NCBI GenBank assembly: GCA_002306945.1 | Contig: DBTH01000042.1 | Coordinates: 1,999 to 16,202, forward strand | Source: Methylacidiphilaceae bacterium UBA1321 | GTDB lineage: Bacteria > Verrucomicrobiota > Verrucomicrobiia > Methylacidiphilales > UBA1321 | DNA length: 14,204 nt | Direction: 5' to 3' | Shown here: positions 1 to 7,535 of the stretch, piece after piece | Layout: each line of letters starts with the position of its first letter | Numbering within the stretch: position 1 is the first letter of the stretch | Program-made: the position numbers and the translations under genes | The notes under the pieces: generated by a model | Database searches by the model: none | What the model was told of the DNA's origin: nothing | Seen by the model: the letters and a program-made list of their open reading frames with translations, nothing else

Positions 1-1
1 C

Positions 2-3000
2 TGGCGGCTCGACATCGCGGGAAATCAGGAACTCGGCTCGGTACGCAGCGGGGGCCAGGGACAACTCATCACGCGCAATCCGCAGAACGGCGCGGCAGGC
101 GTGGAAATCCGCGAGCGCGAAGTCAATCTTCAGGCCACTGGACGCGCCGCGCTTGAACGACAAATGCCGGCCACCGGCTGGCGTTCCAATGCCGACCGCG
201 TTTCCGTGCGGCTGCACCTGCCTCCGGGCTGGCGTCTGTTCGCGCTTTTCGGTGCGGACAATGTGCAGGGCGACTGGTTGACCTCGTGGACGCTGCTCGA
301 TGTGTTCCTGCTGGTGATTTTCTCGCTGGCCGTATTCAAGCTCTGGGATTGGCGTGCGGGCGTGCTCGCGTTTTTCGCCTTCGGTCTCGCCTATCAGGAA
401 CCCGCCGCGCCGCGTTACGTCTGGCTCGCGCTGCTGCTGCCAGTGGCGGTGCTTCGCGTTGTGCCGGAAGGTTGGGGCAAGCGGATTGTCGCCGCGTGGA
501 AATATATGACACTGGCCGTGCTGCTCGTCCTGCTGGTGCCGTTCGTCGGTCGCCAGATTCAACAGGCGATCTATCCGCAATTGGAAGACAGGGGAAGAGA
601 CCGCAATGTGCTTGGGGAAATAGGGGGCGGAACCGGGGCTTTTGGCGGTGACGGTGTCAACAACGAAGAAACTTCCAATGTGAATGCGTTCGTGGCAGCT
701 CCCGCGCCGAATGCTCCGACGGATGCTGCCAGTCCCGCTCTGATGGAAGCAGAGGTTCAGCCGTTGCCGGCAAATGAAGCTAATCTCGAGTTGAGTGAAA
801 ACGCAAGAAACAGAGCGCAACACCAGATGAGAAGAGAACTGGTTGATCAAAAATGGTCCCAACGAAAACAGGCTGCTGACAGTGTTCAACAGGGCCGACT
901 GGCCAGTAAATCCTATTCCGCCAACGCCAATCTCGCCTACGACTCCAAGGCGCGCATCCAGACCGGGCCGGGCGTGCCGGAGTGGAGTTGGCGCACGGTC
1001 GGTTTCCAGTGGAACAGCCCGGTGCAGGAATCGCAGCAGGTTTATCCGATCCTGATTCCGCTCTGGCTGGAACGGCTCCTGACCCTGTTGCGCGTGGCGT
1101 TGCTGGTGCTGCTGGCGGGCGTCGTGCTCGATGTGCGGAAATGGAATCTCCCGCTGGCCCGCGCCGGTGCGGCGGCCCGGATCGCGACGTTGTTCTTCGC
1201 GTTGGGAATCGCGCTCTGCGCGAACGCTTCGGCCGATTCACAAATCCCCGATCAGCAAACTTTGAACACCTTGCGCGATCGTCTTCTGAAAACTCCCGAT
1301 GTCTATCCAAACGCGGCGGACATTCCGTTTGTCTCGCTCTCGATCAAGGAACGCCGTCTCGTCATGGACGCAGAGATTCACACCGTGGCGCATGTCTCGG
1401 TACCGCTGCCGGGACGGTTCCCGGCATGGTCGCCCGTCAGCGCCACAGTCGATGGCAAATCCGAAGCGGTCGTGTGCCGTCAGGACGGTTATCTCTGGAT
1501 CGCACTGACTCCCGGAGTACATCGCGTTCACGTCGAAGGCACCCTGCCCAGCGCGACGGAATGGGAATGGGCCTTCCAGCTCACTCCGCGCCGGGTCAGC
1601 ATCGACGCGCCCGGTTGGACGTACACCGGCGTGCGACCCGACGGCGTGCCGGAACGGCAGATTTTCTTCGTACAGAAACAGAAATCGATCACGGGCGAAG
1701 CCGGTTATGAACAGCAGGATTTGCGTTCGGTCGCGGAGGTGCGGCGCAATATCGAACTCGGCCTTGTCTGGCAGGTGACCACCACCGTCAACCGTCTCTC
1801 TGCGGCGGGCAAGGCGATTTCGCTGCGCATTCCGCTCCTGCCGGACGAGAAGGTGTTGACGCCGGATGTGATCGTCAAGGACGGCTTCATTGATGTCCGC
1901 ATTGGAGCGCATGAACAGCAGTTCAGTTGGTCGAGTGAATTGACCGTCGCCAATCAACTTGCGCTCGAAACCCGCGCCGGCGATACCTGGGTGGAACGTT
2001 GGTATCTGAACGCCTCGCCTGTCTGGAACGTCGGCTTCACCGGATTGTCTCCGATATTCGAGCAAACCAATTCCAGCCTGATTCCTCTCTGGACACCGTG
2101 GCCGGGCGAGAAAGTTTCGCTCGCTGTCACCCGCCCCGAAGCGATCAGCGGCGCCACCGTCACCGTTCGGCGCGTCCGTCACGAAGTAGCGCAGGGCTTG
2201 CGCACACGCGAATCGGAATTGAACCTCGATCTCCAGTGCAGCCTCGGCGAAGACTTCGTCATCGTTCTGCCGGAAAAAGCCGAAGTCACCGATCTGCGCC
2301 ACAATGGGCAATTGATCCCCGTCCGCCGCGACGGCAACAAGCTGATCGTCCCGCTCCGGCCCGGCGAACAAACACTGGCCATCAAGTGGAGCATCAACCA
2401 ACCCGTCGGCTTGCGCGTGGTGGCCGACGCGGTGCAACTCCCGGTCGAAAGCGCCAACATCACCACCGTGATCCGTTCGCCGGGCATGCACTGGGTGCTC
2501 TGGACGCACGGCCCGTTGCGCGGCCCGGCGGTACGGCTCTGGGGAGTACTGGCCGTCTCGTTGCTGGCGGCGTGGGTGCTCAGCCGCCTGAGCTTCTCCC
2601 CGTTGCGTACGTGGGAATGGCTCCTGCTGGCCATCGGTCTGACGCAAGTTCCCTGGTCATTGGCGGCTGTGGTCGTCGGCTGGCTTTTCTGGCTGGTCTG
2701 GCGCGGACACGAGTCGTTCCAGAAAATTCCGGGCTGGCTCTACGCCCTGCTGCAGATTGCGCTGATCGTTCTGACATTCGTCGTGCTGGGCGCGTTCGTC
2801 GAAGTGGTCGACAAGGGATTGCGCGGCTTCCCGCTGACCTATATCGAAGGCAACGGCTCGACGCAGGGCGGTTATTTGAAATGGTTCCAGCCGAGCGCGG
2901 CAGGTCTCTTGCCGCAACCAGAATGCGTCACGCTCTCGGTCTGGTTCTACCGCTTCCTCATGCTCGCCTGGGCGTTGTGGCTCGCCTCGGCTCTGTTGCG

Positions 3001-3082
3001 CTGGCTCAAGTGGGGCTGGACGCAATTCGGTCTCGGCGGTTTCTTTCATCCGATCCGCAAAAAACAAACTGGAACTCCGTAA
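2..3082 (+). CDS. Large multi-pass inner-membrane protein, uncharacterised (5' end outside window)
   Basis: The reading frame is open from the window edge; the GTG at 101 lies inside it and is probably not the start, so the protein is longer than the 1026 codons seen. Upstream lies a beta-rich stretch, then four hydrophobic helices (nt about 290-346, 356-397, 416-460, 503-556). An Asn/Ala/Gln-rich hydrophilic segment follows (563-1030), then a helix (1064-1129). A signal-like helix (1175-1234) ends in ANASA and leads into a long beta-rich domain, presumably periplasmic (1235-2510). Four C-terminal helices follow (about 2530-2590, 2613-2702, 2733-2808, 2945-3007) with a short basic tail. I do not recognise a named domain and see no catalytic motif. 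It looks like a large uncharacterised membrane protein family, possibly envelope-related. The position ahead of a sensor kinase and regulator suggests a shared role, by loose analogy with CreD beside CreBC; that is inference only. Confidence 0.8.
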   Translation, partial: WRLDIAGNQELGSVRSGGQGQLITRNPQNGAAGVEIREREVNLQATGRAALERQMPATGWRSNADRVSVRLHLPPGWRLFALFGADNVQGDWLTSWTLLDVFLLVIFSLAVFKLWDWRAGVLAFFAFGLAYQEPAAPRYVWLALLLPVAVLRVVPEGWGKRIVAAWKYMTLAVLLVLLVPFVGRQIQQAIYPQLEDRGRDRNVLGEIGGGTGAFGGDGVNNEETSNVNAFVAAPAPNAPTDAASPALMEAEVQPLPANEANLELSENARNRAQHQMRRELVDQKWSQRKQAADSVQQGRLASKSYSANANLAYDSKARIQTGPGVPEWSWRTVGFQWNSPVQESQQVYPILIPLWLERLLTLLRVALLVLLAGVVLDVRKWNLPLARAGAAARIATLFFALGIALCANASADSQIPDQQTLNTLRDRLLKTPDVYPNAADIPFVSLSIKERRLVMDAEIHTVAHVSVPLPGRFPAWSPVSATVDGKSEAVVCRQDGYLWIALTPGVHRVHVEGTLPSATEWEWAFQLTPRRVSIDAPGWTYTGVRPDGVPERQIFFVQKQKSITGEAGYEQQDLRSVAEVRRNIELGLVWQVTTTVNRLSAAGKAISLRIPLLPDEKVLTPDVIVKDGFIDVRIGAHEQQFSWSSELTVANQLALETRAGDTWVERWYLNASPVWNVGFTGLSPIFEQTNSSLIPLWTPWPGEKVSLAVTRPEAISGATVTVRRVRHEVAQGLRTRESELNLDLQCSLGEDFVIVLPEKAEVTDLRHNGQLIPVRRDGNKLIVPLRPGEQTLAIKWSINQPVGLRVVADAVQLPVESANITTVIRSPGMHWVLWTHGPLRGPAVRLWGVLAVSLLAAWVLSRLSFSPLRTWEWLLLAIGLTQVPWSLAAVVVGWLFWLVWRGHESFQKIPGWLYALLQIALIVLTFVVLGAFVEVVDKGLRGFPLTYIEGNGSTQGGYLKWFQPSAAGLLPQPECVTLSVWFYRFLMLAWALWLASALLRWLKWGWTQFGLGGFFHPIRKKQTGTP

Positions 3083-3097
3083 TCAAAAATCGAAAAT

Positions 3098-3191
3098 AAG
3101 GCCTTTGACGAAATTAAAACGGTAATGATGTTTTTTAAAAAATCCTTCGTAAATGGGTTTTCAAATTCCGTTAATTCCGTCAAAAAGCCTT
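3098..3191. repeat. Imperfect inverted repeat in AT-rich intergenic spacer
   Basis: The left arm (3098-3117, AAGGCCTTTGACGAAATTAA) matches the reverse complement of the right arm (3171-3191) at 18 of 21 aligned positions with one gap. The 53-bp interior holds a perfect TTTTTTAAAAAA palindrome (3131-3142). The block is strikingly AT-rich against its GC-rich neighbours. It could be a weak terminator for the membrane-protein gene, a small non-autonomous repeat, or regulatory DNA of the kinase gene. Confidence 0.5.
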
Positions 3192-3201
3192 TTGGTTTGG
3201 C

Positions 3202-3207
3202 TATAGT
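3202..3207 (+). promoter_or_regulatory. Candidate -10 element of the kinase gene
   Basis: TATAGT lies 19 bp before the kinase ATG in an AT-rich stretch, but no good -35 is seen at the right distance. The predicted leader would be only about 13 nt. The same octamer context (CTATAGT) precedes the MEMO gene at 12403-12409. Confidence 0.3.
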
Positions 3208-3226
3208 ATAGGAATCATTACAGATC

Positions 3227-5362
3227 ATGCGTCGCGCCGCCTGGATATTTCTCGCCGCCATCTTCCTGCCCAGTCTCGGGTTGGCCTGGCTGGCGGTGCA
3301 TTCGGTGCGCGACCAGCAGGTCATCCTCGAACATCAGCAGGTCGTCATCTGTCAGAACCTGACCGATTCCCTCGCGCGCAACGTCCAGGAACGAATGGAT
3401 CAGGTGCGCAACGAATTCTCCGACACGGCGCAACGTCTGCTCGACGACAACAGAACGCCGGAAAATCTCGCCGACGGGTTCAATCGCAAATTGACCCTGT
3501 CGTGGCCGTTGGCCGAGGTGGCTTTCGCGGTGAGTCTCGACGGGCGGATTTATTCGCCGCGAACCGACGAAGGAATTGCCGCAAAGACTTTTCGTGACGA
3601 GAACGACCGCTTCCTCGCCAACCGCGAAAACGCCGAGGTCTATGCGGCCAACCTGAATTCCTTCACCCTGGCAAACTCCAAGAACGCCCCGGCCTCGCCC
3701 CCTTCGGATGGAACAACCTTGGGTGGAGCGGGTGGAACATGGAAGCAGTCGAGGAACGAGGAGCTCAACTCCGCGCAACCGCAACGCGCCCGCGACCTAT
3801 CCGAACCGGTTCCGAACGTCGCCGACATTCCTGCCGTACCCAATGCCCCCGCCGCGCCACTCGAACAGCAGCCAGTCGCCAGACGAGAGCTTCAGGTAAA
3901 AAAATCCCAACAGGCTCAGGCAGCGCCCGCTCCGCCTCCGGCACCAGCGGCGCAACAGGCCCAGTCTGCCCAGTTCACCCAACCGGCCGACAACACCGCG
4001 CAATCTGCCGCTCAGACCCAGTCAGCGCCAAGCGATGTCATTAATTCCCGCAATAGCATTTCGTCAGAACAGATGCAGACCCGCGCACAACGCAAGGTCG
4101 CCCCGCAACAGGCGCTCGTCTCGCAGAAGGACGCCCCGCTCTCGAACATCGTCCCGGAGGAATCCGATTTTCGCCGCGTGGTCGGCGCGGAAAAGAGCGG
4201 CTTGCTCGCGCGCTTCCTCGACAATAAATTGCGCCTCATGGTCTGGTTCCACTCCCAGCCCTCCAGCTCCATCGTTTTCGGCGCGCAACTCAACCGCAAT
4301 AAACTCGTTGAGTCGCTCGTCTCCATCGTGCAGGACACCGCCTCCGCGTCGCCGGAGAATTATTCGTCCTTCCGTTCCGCAACGCCGAAAAAAGTCGATT
4401 ACTGCCTCGCCGTTCTCGACGACAACGGCAAGCCCGTCGCGCAGTCCGTGGCGAAATTTTCGACCGACTGGAAGCGCCCCTTCGTCTCGACCGAAATCGG
4501 CGATGCGCTCCCGCACTGGGAAGCGGCGCTTTATCTGACCGATCCGCAACAAATTACCCGGACAGCGCGGACATTGCAGTGGACGCTCGGGCTGATTGTT
4601 CTGATGCTCGTCGCGGCGATTGCCGCCGGCGGCTGGTTGATCGGGGCCGATGTGCGGCGGCAGATGCGCCTCGCTCAACAGAAGACCGACTTCGTCAGCA
4701 ACGTCTCGCACGAACTCAAAACGCCGCTGACGTCGATCCGCATGTTTGCCGATCTCCTCGCCGAGGGCCGTGTCGACGACGAGGAAAAGCGCGGCAAATA
4801 CCTACGCATCATTTCCGCCGAATCGGCCCGCCTCACGCGCCTCATCAACAATGTTCTCGACTTTGCCCGCATGGAACGCGGTGTGCGCAAAGGCGAACAG
4901 CGTCCGTGCGATTTGGTCGAAGTGGCCCGCGACGTGATCGAGACCTGCCGCCCTCATCTCGAATCGGGCAGCATCGCCTTCTCCGCCGAAATCGAAGCCG
5001 AGAATCTCTCCCTCACCGGAGACCGCGACGCGCTGGCGCAGATCATTCTCAACCTGATTTCCAATGCGGAGAAATACGGAGGCGGCGAGGTCTTTGTCCG
5101 CGTGCGACGGCAGGAAACCCCCGGCGGCGTATTCGGCTGCGTCGATGTGATGGATTGCGGGCCCGGCATTCCGCCGAAACAGGTTCAACATATTTTCGAA
5201 CCGTTCGTGCGCCTGGACGATTCCCTCTCCAGCGGCGTGCAGGGGACGGGACTCGGATTAACTCTCGCCCGGCGGCTGGCGCGCGCCCACCACGGCGACG
5301 TTTCCTATTCGATGCGAGCGAGCGGTGGAAGTTGTTTCACCCTGTCGGTGCCACTGACTTGA
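3227..5362 (+). CDS. Membrane sensor histidine kinase with low-complexity sensor linker
   Basis: A 711-residue two-component sensor kinase. The N-terminal helix (residues about 5-25) and a second helix (453-473) bracket an extracytoplasmic region of about 425 residues. Residues about 150-305 of that region are dominated by Pro, Gln, Ala and Ser, without recognisable fold. After the second helix comes a short juxtamembrane stretch and the HisKA H-box VSHELKTPL with phospho-acceptor His495. The HATPase domain follows with N-box Asn609/Asn613, the G1 box around Asp643 (DCGPGI), the F-box FEPFVRLDD and the G2 box GTGLGL. All catalytic boxes are intact, so it should autophosphorylate. It lies 13 bp before an OmpR-type regulator gene, its obvious partner. 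The kinase-first order is the reverse of many OmpR-class pairs. The signal is unknown; the Shine-Dalgarno region is weak. Confidence 0.93.
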   Translation: MRRAAWIFLAAIFLPSLGLAWLAVHSVRDQQVILEHQQVVICQNLTDSLARNVQERMDQVRNEFSDTAQRLLDDNRTPENLADGFNRKLTLSWPLAEVAFAVSLDGRIYSPRTDEGIAAKTFRDENDRFLANRENAEVYAANLNSFTLANSKNAPASPPSDGTTLGGAGGTWKQSRNEELNSAQPQRARDLSEPVPNVADIPAVPNAPAAPLEQQPVARRELQVKKSQQAQAAPAPPPAPAAQQAQSAQFTQPADNTAQSAAQTQSAPSDVINSRNSISSEQMQTRAQRKVAPQQALVSQKDAPLSNIVPEESDFRRVVGAEKSGLLARFLDNKLRLMVWFHSQPSSSIVFGAQLNRNKLVESLVSIVQDTASASPENYSSFRSATPKKVDYCLAVLDDNGKPVAQSVAKFSTDWKRPFVSTEIGDALPHWEAALYLTDPQQITRTARTLQWTLGLIVLMLVAAIAAGGWLIGADVRRQMRLAQQKTDFVSNVSHELKTPLTSIRMFADLLAEGRVDDEEKRGKYLRIISAESARLTRLINNVLDFARMERGVRKGEQRPCDLVEVARDVIETCRPHLESGSIAFSAEIEAENLSLTGDRDALAQIILNLISNAEKYGGGEVFVRVRRQETPGGVFGCVDVMDCGPGIPPKQVQHIFEPFVRLDDSLSSGVQGTGLGLTLARRLARAHHGDVSYSMRASGGSCFTLSVPLT

Positions 5363-5375
5363 CGGTTCTTCTCCT

Positions 5376-6065
5376 ATGAAAACGAAAATTCTGGTTGTCG
5401 AAGACGATGCGAACATCCGCTTCGGATTGGTCGAACTGCTTTCCAGCGAGGGCTTCGATTCCGCCGAATGCGCCCGTGGCGACGCGGCGCTCGAAGCGGT
5501 CGAGCAACACCAGCCGCGCCTCATCGTGCTCGATGTGATGTTGCCCGGCAAGAGCGGCTACGACATTTGCAAGGAGCTGCGCGCGAAAAAATTCGACGGT
5601 CTGATCCTGATGCTCACCGCCAAGGGACAGGAAATGGACAAGGTGATCGGTCTCGAACTCGGCGCGGACGATTATCTCACCAAGCCGTTCGGCTTGCGGG
5701 AATTCACCGCGCGCGTGCATGCGCTGTTGCGCCGCGACCGGCCCGACGCCGCGGAACCCGAAAAGGTCGTGGGGAATTTCGGCGATTGCGTGATCGACGC
5801 GAAGACCTTCGAGTTGAAGCGAAAGACAAAGACGGTTTCCCTTTCAGCACGAGAGTTGAAACTGCTCCAGACTTTCGCCGCGCACCCGCGCGAAGTTCTT
5901 TCCCGCGACCGTCTGCTCAACGAGGTCTGGGGTTATGAGTATTATGGAACGACCCGCACCCTGGATCAGACCATTGTCCAGCTACGGCGGAAATTGGCCG
6001 ATGTGGGAGCCGATCCGAAGCAGATCGATACGGTGCATTCCGTCGGGTATCGCTATCAGGCTTGA
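5376..6065 (+). CDS. OmpR/PhoB-family response regulator
   Basis: A 229-residue DNA-binding response regulator and the likely target of the upstream kinase. The receiver domain (residues about 3-116) has the acidic pocket Asp10/Asp11, phospho-acceptor Asp53 (VLDVMLPG), Thr81 and Lys103 (TKP), all as expected. The C-terminal winged helix (about 130-228) shows the typical pattern: LSARELKLL, then the recognition region RTLDQTIVQLRRKL, and the closing VHSVGYRY hairpin. Length is standard for the family. The start has no clear Shine-Dalgarno site, but the gene sits only 13 bp after the kinase stop, consistent with co-transcription. Targets cannot be read from sequence; the adjacent membrane-protein gene is a reasonable guess. 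Confidence 0.95.
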   Translation: MKTKILVVEDDANIRFGLVELLSSEGFDSAECARGDAALEAVEQHQPRLIVLDVMLPGKSGYDICKELRAKKFDGLILMLTAKGQEMDKVIGLELGADDYLTKPFGLREFTARVHALLRRDRPDAAEPEKVVGNFGDCVIDAKTFELKRKTKTVSLSARELKLLQTFAAHPREVLSRDRLLNEVWGYEYYGTTRTLDQTIVQLRRKLADVGADPKQIDTVHSVGYRYQA

Positions 6066-6088
6066 CACCAGGCACTGTCGAAATTCGG

Positions 6089-6148
6089 TGAGCTTTTCGA
6101 TAAAGCTCATGGGAAATGAGCTACAAGAAACAGTTGAGAGAAGCTCAA
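6089..6148 (+). promoter_or_regulatory. Cluster of overlapping hairpins downstream of the response regulator
   Basis: Three stems can form here. TGAGCTTT (6089-6096) pairs with AAAGCTCA (6102-6109). AGCTCAT (6104-6110) pairs with ATGAGCT (6116-6122). TTGAG (6134-6138) pairs with CTCAA (6144-6148). The first two share the arm around 6104-6109 and exclude each other. There is no T-run, so a simple intrinsic terminator is unlikely. It may protect the 3' end of the regulator mRNA or be a switchable structure. It lies upstream of the predicted crcB promoter, so it is probably not in the crcB leader. Confidence 0.4.
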
Positions 6149-6208
6149 TGGGAGCGGATTAATCAGCACGCCGCCGGGGCAAAGAAGAGAAGAGGACTCA
6201 GTTGCTCA
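6116..6208 (+). pseudogene. Possible N-terminal scrap of an IS5-like transposase
   Basis: An ATG at 6116 opens a frame whose first residues (MSYKKQLREAQWERI, then a basic KKRRG) resemble the start of IS5-type transposases, which often carry an (L)xxxQWERI motif near the N-terminus. The resemblance is lost after about 30 residues, and no terminal inverted repeats or further transposase domains are seen. The frame runs on to 6343 across the crcB promoter and start, so it is not a working gene. It may be chance. Confidence 0.2.
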
Positions 6209-6231
6209 GGTAGTTTGACTTATTGTATAAT
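6202..6231 (+). promoter_or_regulatory. Sigma-70-type promoter for crcB-DUF190
   Basis: A -35-like TTGCTC (6202-6207) and a consensus TATAAT (6226-6231) are separated by 18 bp in a locally AT-rich patch. Transcription would start near 6238, about 60 nt before the chosen crcB ATG. This promoter covers the alternative ATG at 6223 and so argues against that start. Confidence 0.55.
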
Positions 6232-6297
6232 AAAAGTTTTCTCTCGTGGCGGGATTCCGGGATTGCATCGCGCAATGGGTGGAGTAAAACGGTTGAG

Positions 6298-6687
6298 ATG
6301 GGCTGGTTCTCTTATCTTGTTGTTGCGTTGGGCAGCGCCGTAGGGGGAGTGAGCCGTTTTTGGTTGTCGGGAGTGTTGGCGGAGCGGTACGGCAATTGGT
6401 TCCCGTTTAATACGCTGGTGATTAATATCAGCGGGTCGTTTGTCATCGGTTTTGTGGCGGCGATTTCCGCTTCCGACAGCCGTTTCATGGTAAGTCCGTC
6501 GGCGCGCACGTTCCTGATGGTGGGGGTGTGCGGCGGGTACACGACTTTTTCTTCTTTTAGTTTACAGACGTTGACTTTGATTCAGGATGGTCAGTGGTTG
6601 TACGCTTGGGCAAACGTGATTGGTTCGGTGGTATTGTGTATGTTGGGCGTATGGCTCGGTTACATCCTGGGGAAGGTTTTGAGCTGA
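6298..6687 (+). CDS. crcB: Fluoride-specific channel CrcB/Fluc
   Basis: A 129-residue, four-helix membrane protein of the CrcB/Fluc family, which exports fluoride as a dual-topology dimer. Visible signatures are GGVSRF (residues 16-21), the polar track with Asn43 in NISGSF, and the central GGYTTFSSFS (79-88). In known Fluc channels the Thr and Phe of that central motif build the Na+ site and the Phe box. Helices run roughly 3-25, 36-56, 67-92 and 103-125. A frame-compatible ATG at 6223 would add 25 residues with no family likeness, and it lies in the predicted promoter, so the internal ATG, which opens directly on the first helix, is chosen. A DUF190 gene follows almost at once. No fluoride riboswitch consensus is visible upstream. 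Confidence 0.93.
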   Translation: MGWFSYLVVALGSAVGGVSRFWLSGVLAERYGNWFPFNTLVINISGSFVIGFVAAISASDSRFMVSPSARTFLMVGVCGGYTTFSSFSLQTLTLIQDGQWLYAWANVIGSVVLCMLGVWLGYILGKVLS

Positions 6688-6717
6688 TCGATGAATACTC
6701 AACCAAAGGAATTGCGC

Positions 6718-7077
6718 ATGCATCTCCCTGAAGACGGTAAGGTTTTGAAAATCTATATCGGTGAGAGCGATCGCTGGGAGCACAAGCCGTTGTACGAGGC
6801 GATTGTGCAGAAGGCGAAGGAGATGGGGCTGGCGGGGGCGACGGTGCTTCGCGGGCCGATGGGGTTTGGGGCGACGAGCCGGTTGCATACGGCGAAGATT
6901 TTGCGCTTGTCGATGGATTTGCCCATCGTCATCGAGATTGTCGAGTCGGCTGCGAATATTGAGAAGTTGTTGCCGTTCCTCGACGATATGATCAAGGGCG
7001 GGTTGGTGACGATCGAGGACGTGAAGGTGATTCATTATCGCCCCGATCCAACCGAGTCCGGCGCTACTCCCATTTGA
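6718..7077 (+). CDS. DUF190 family PII-like protein
   Basis: A small soluble protein of the DUF190 (COG1993) family, predicted to adopt a PII-like ferredoxin fold. Core signatures are LPEDGKVLKIYIGE at the start, the central KPLYEAIVQKAKEMGLAGAT, the VLRGPMGFGA loop, and the closing IEDVKVIHY strand. The ATG at 6718 gives 119 residues, matches the usual N-terminus and has AAAGGA seven bases upstream. An ATG at 6691, only 3 bp after the crcB stop, would add nine residues and remains possible. DUF190 genes often sit beside or are fused to crcB, so this one may modulate fluoride export or sense a linked ligand; the biochemical role is not established. Confidence 0.9.
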   Translation: MHLPEDGKVLKIYIGESDRWEHKPLYEAIVQKAKEMGLAGATVLRGPMGFGATSRLHTAKILRLSMDLPIVIEIVESAANIEKLLPFLDDMIKGGLVTIEDVKVIHYRPDPTESGATPI

Positions 7078-7080
7078 TCG

Positions 7081-7107
7081 GCATTTGGAGGACTCCGTCC
7101 TCCATGC
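7081..7107. terminator. Hairpin between convergent genes
   Basis: TGGAGGAC (7086-7093) and GTCCTCCA (7097-7104) form a perfect 8-bp stem with a 3-nt loop. GCA (7081-7083) and TGC (7105-7107) extend it past a two-base bulge. No T-run follows on either strand. It fits a bidirectional 3'-end structure, or a dispersed palindromic repeat, between DUF190 and the converging secreted-protein gene. Confidence 0.45.
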
Positions 7108-7116
7108 GTCAGGCTG

Positions 7117-7533
7117 CTAATGCGAGCGTTGGAGGAGGAAGATGAGGCGACCGTCCTGATAATCGGGTCCGGCGATGAAGATGGGTTTCTCGGCGGTGGG
7201 ATAGAATTTGCCGTCCACCAACAGGGTTTTATCGCGATAGATTTCGAAACGCACACCGGCTCCGGCGAGCGGTTCGAGTTTGAGATAAAAATCGCGGCGC
7301 GGCAGAACCCACTGCGCATATTTTTCACCCGAGGGAACGCGTGCTTCGTGGAGGAGATGGTACGCGTCGAAACCGAAAACCGTTTTCAGGCGGGGCTGCA
7401 ATTTTCCCAACCGTTCGTCTTCGGTCGGCACGGTGTTATCGGCCTTGACCAGCGCGACCCAGACGGTGCCTTGAGCGGAAACCGGGATCAGCCCGGCGCT
7501 CGATAATATAAGCAGGAGAAAAAAGAGGCGCAT
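7117..7533 (-). CDS. Secreted protein, third gene of the sigma-factor operon
   Basis: A 138-residue protein beginning with a clear signal peptide (MRLFFLLLILSSAGLIPVSAQ, predicted cleavage after VSA). The mature part of about 117 residues has no cysteine and looks beta-rich, with repeated aromatic and charged strands (VWVALVKAD near its start, WVLPRRDFYLKLEPL in the middle). It ends GRLIFLLQRSH. I do not recognise the family. The ATG at 7533 lies two bases after the TGA of the preceding gene; a GTG at 7539, overlapping that stop, would add only two residues. Tight coupling implies co-expression with the sigma factor and membrane protein, so it may act in the same envelope signalling pathway. 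Confidence 0.8.
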   Translation of the reverse strand: MRLFFLLLILSSAGLIPVSAQGTVWVALVKADNTVPTEDERLGKLQPRLKTVFGFDAYHLLHEARVPSGEKYAQWVLPRRDFYLKLEPLAGAGVRFEIYRDKTLLVDGKFYPTAEKPIFIAGPDYQDGRLIFLLQRSH

Positions 7534-7535
7534 GG

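Noticed and set aside
101..103. GTG as the start of the large membrane protein
   Set aside because: The frame is open to the window edge and encodes continuous beta-rich sequence upstream, so the true start lies outside.
1238..2647. Long open frame on the minus strand (469 codons)
   Set aside because: It is antisense to the membrane protein, rich in Arg/Gln/Asp as expected of a GC-rich shadow frame, and has no domain likeness.
6223..6297. Upstream ATG for crcB
   Set aside because: It overlaps the TATAAT box, so the codon would not be in the transcript, and the added residues lack family likeness.
6066..6297. Fluoride riboswitch upstream of crcB
   Set aside because: I looked for the conserved GATGG...AACCGC...CTGATG pattern and did not find it; a covariance-model search would settle it.
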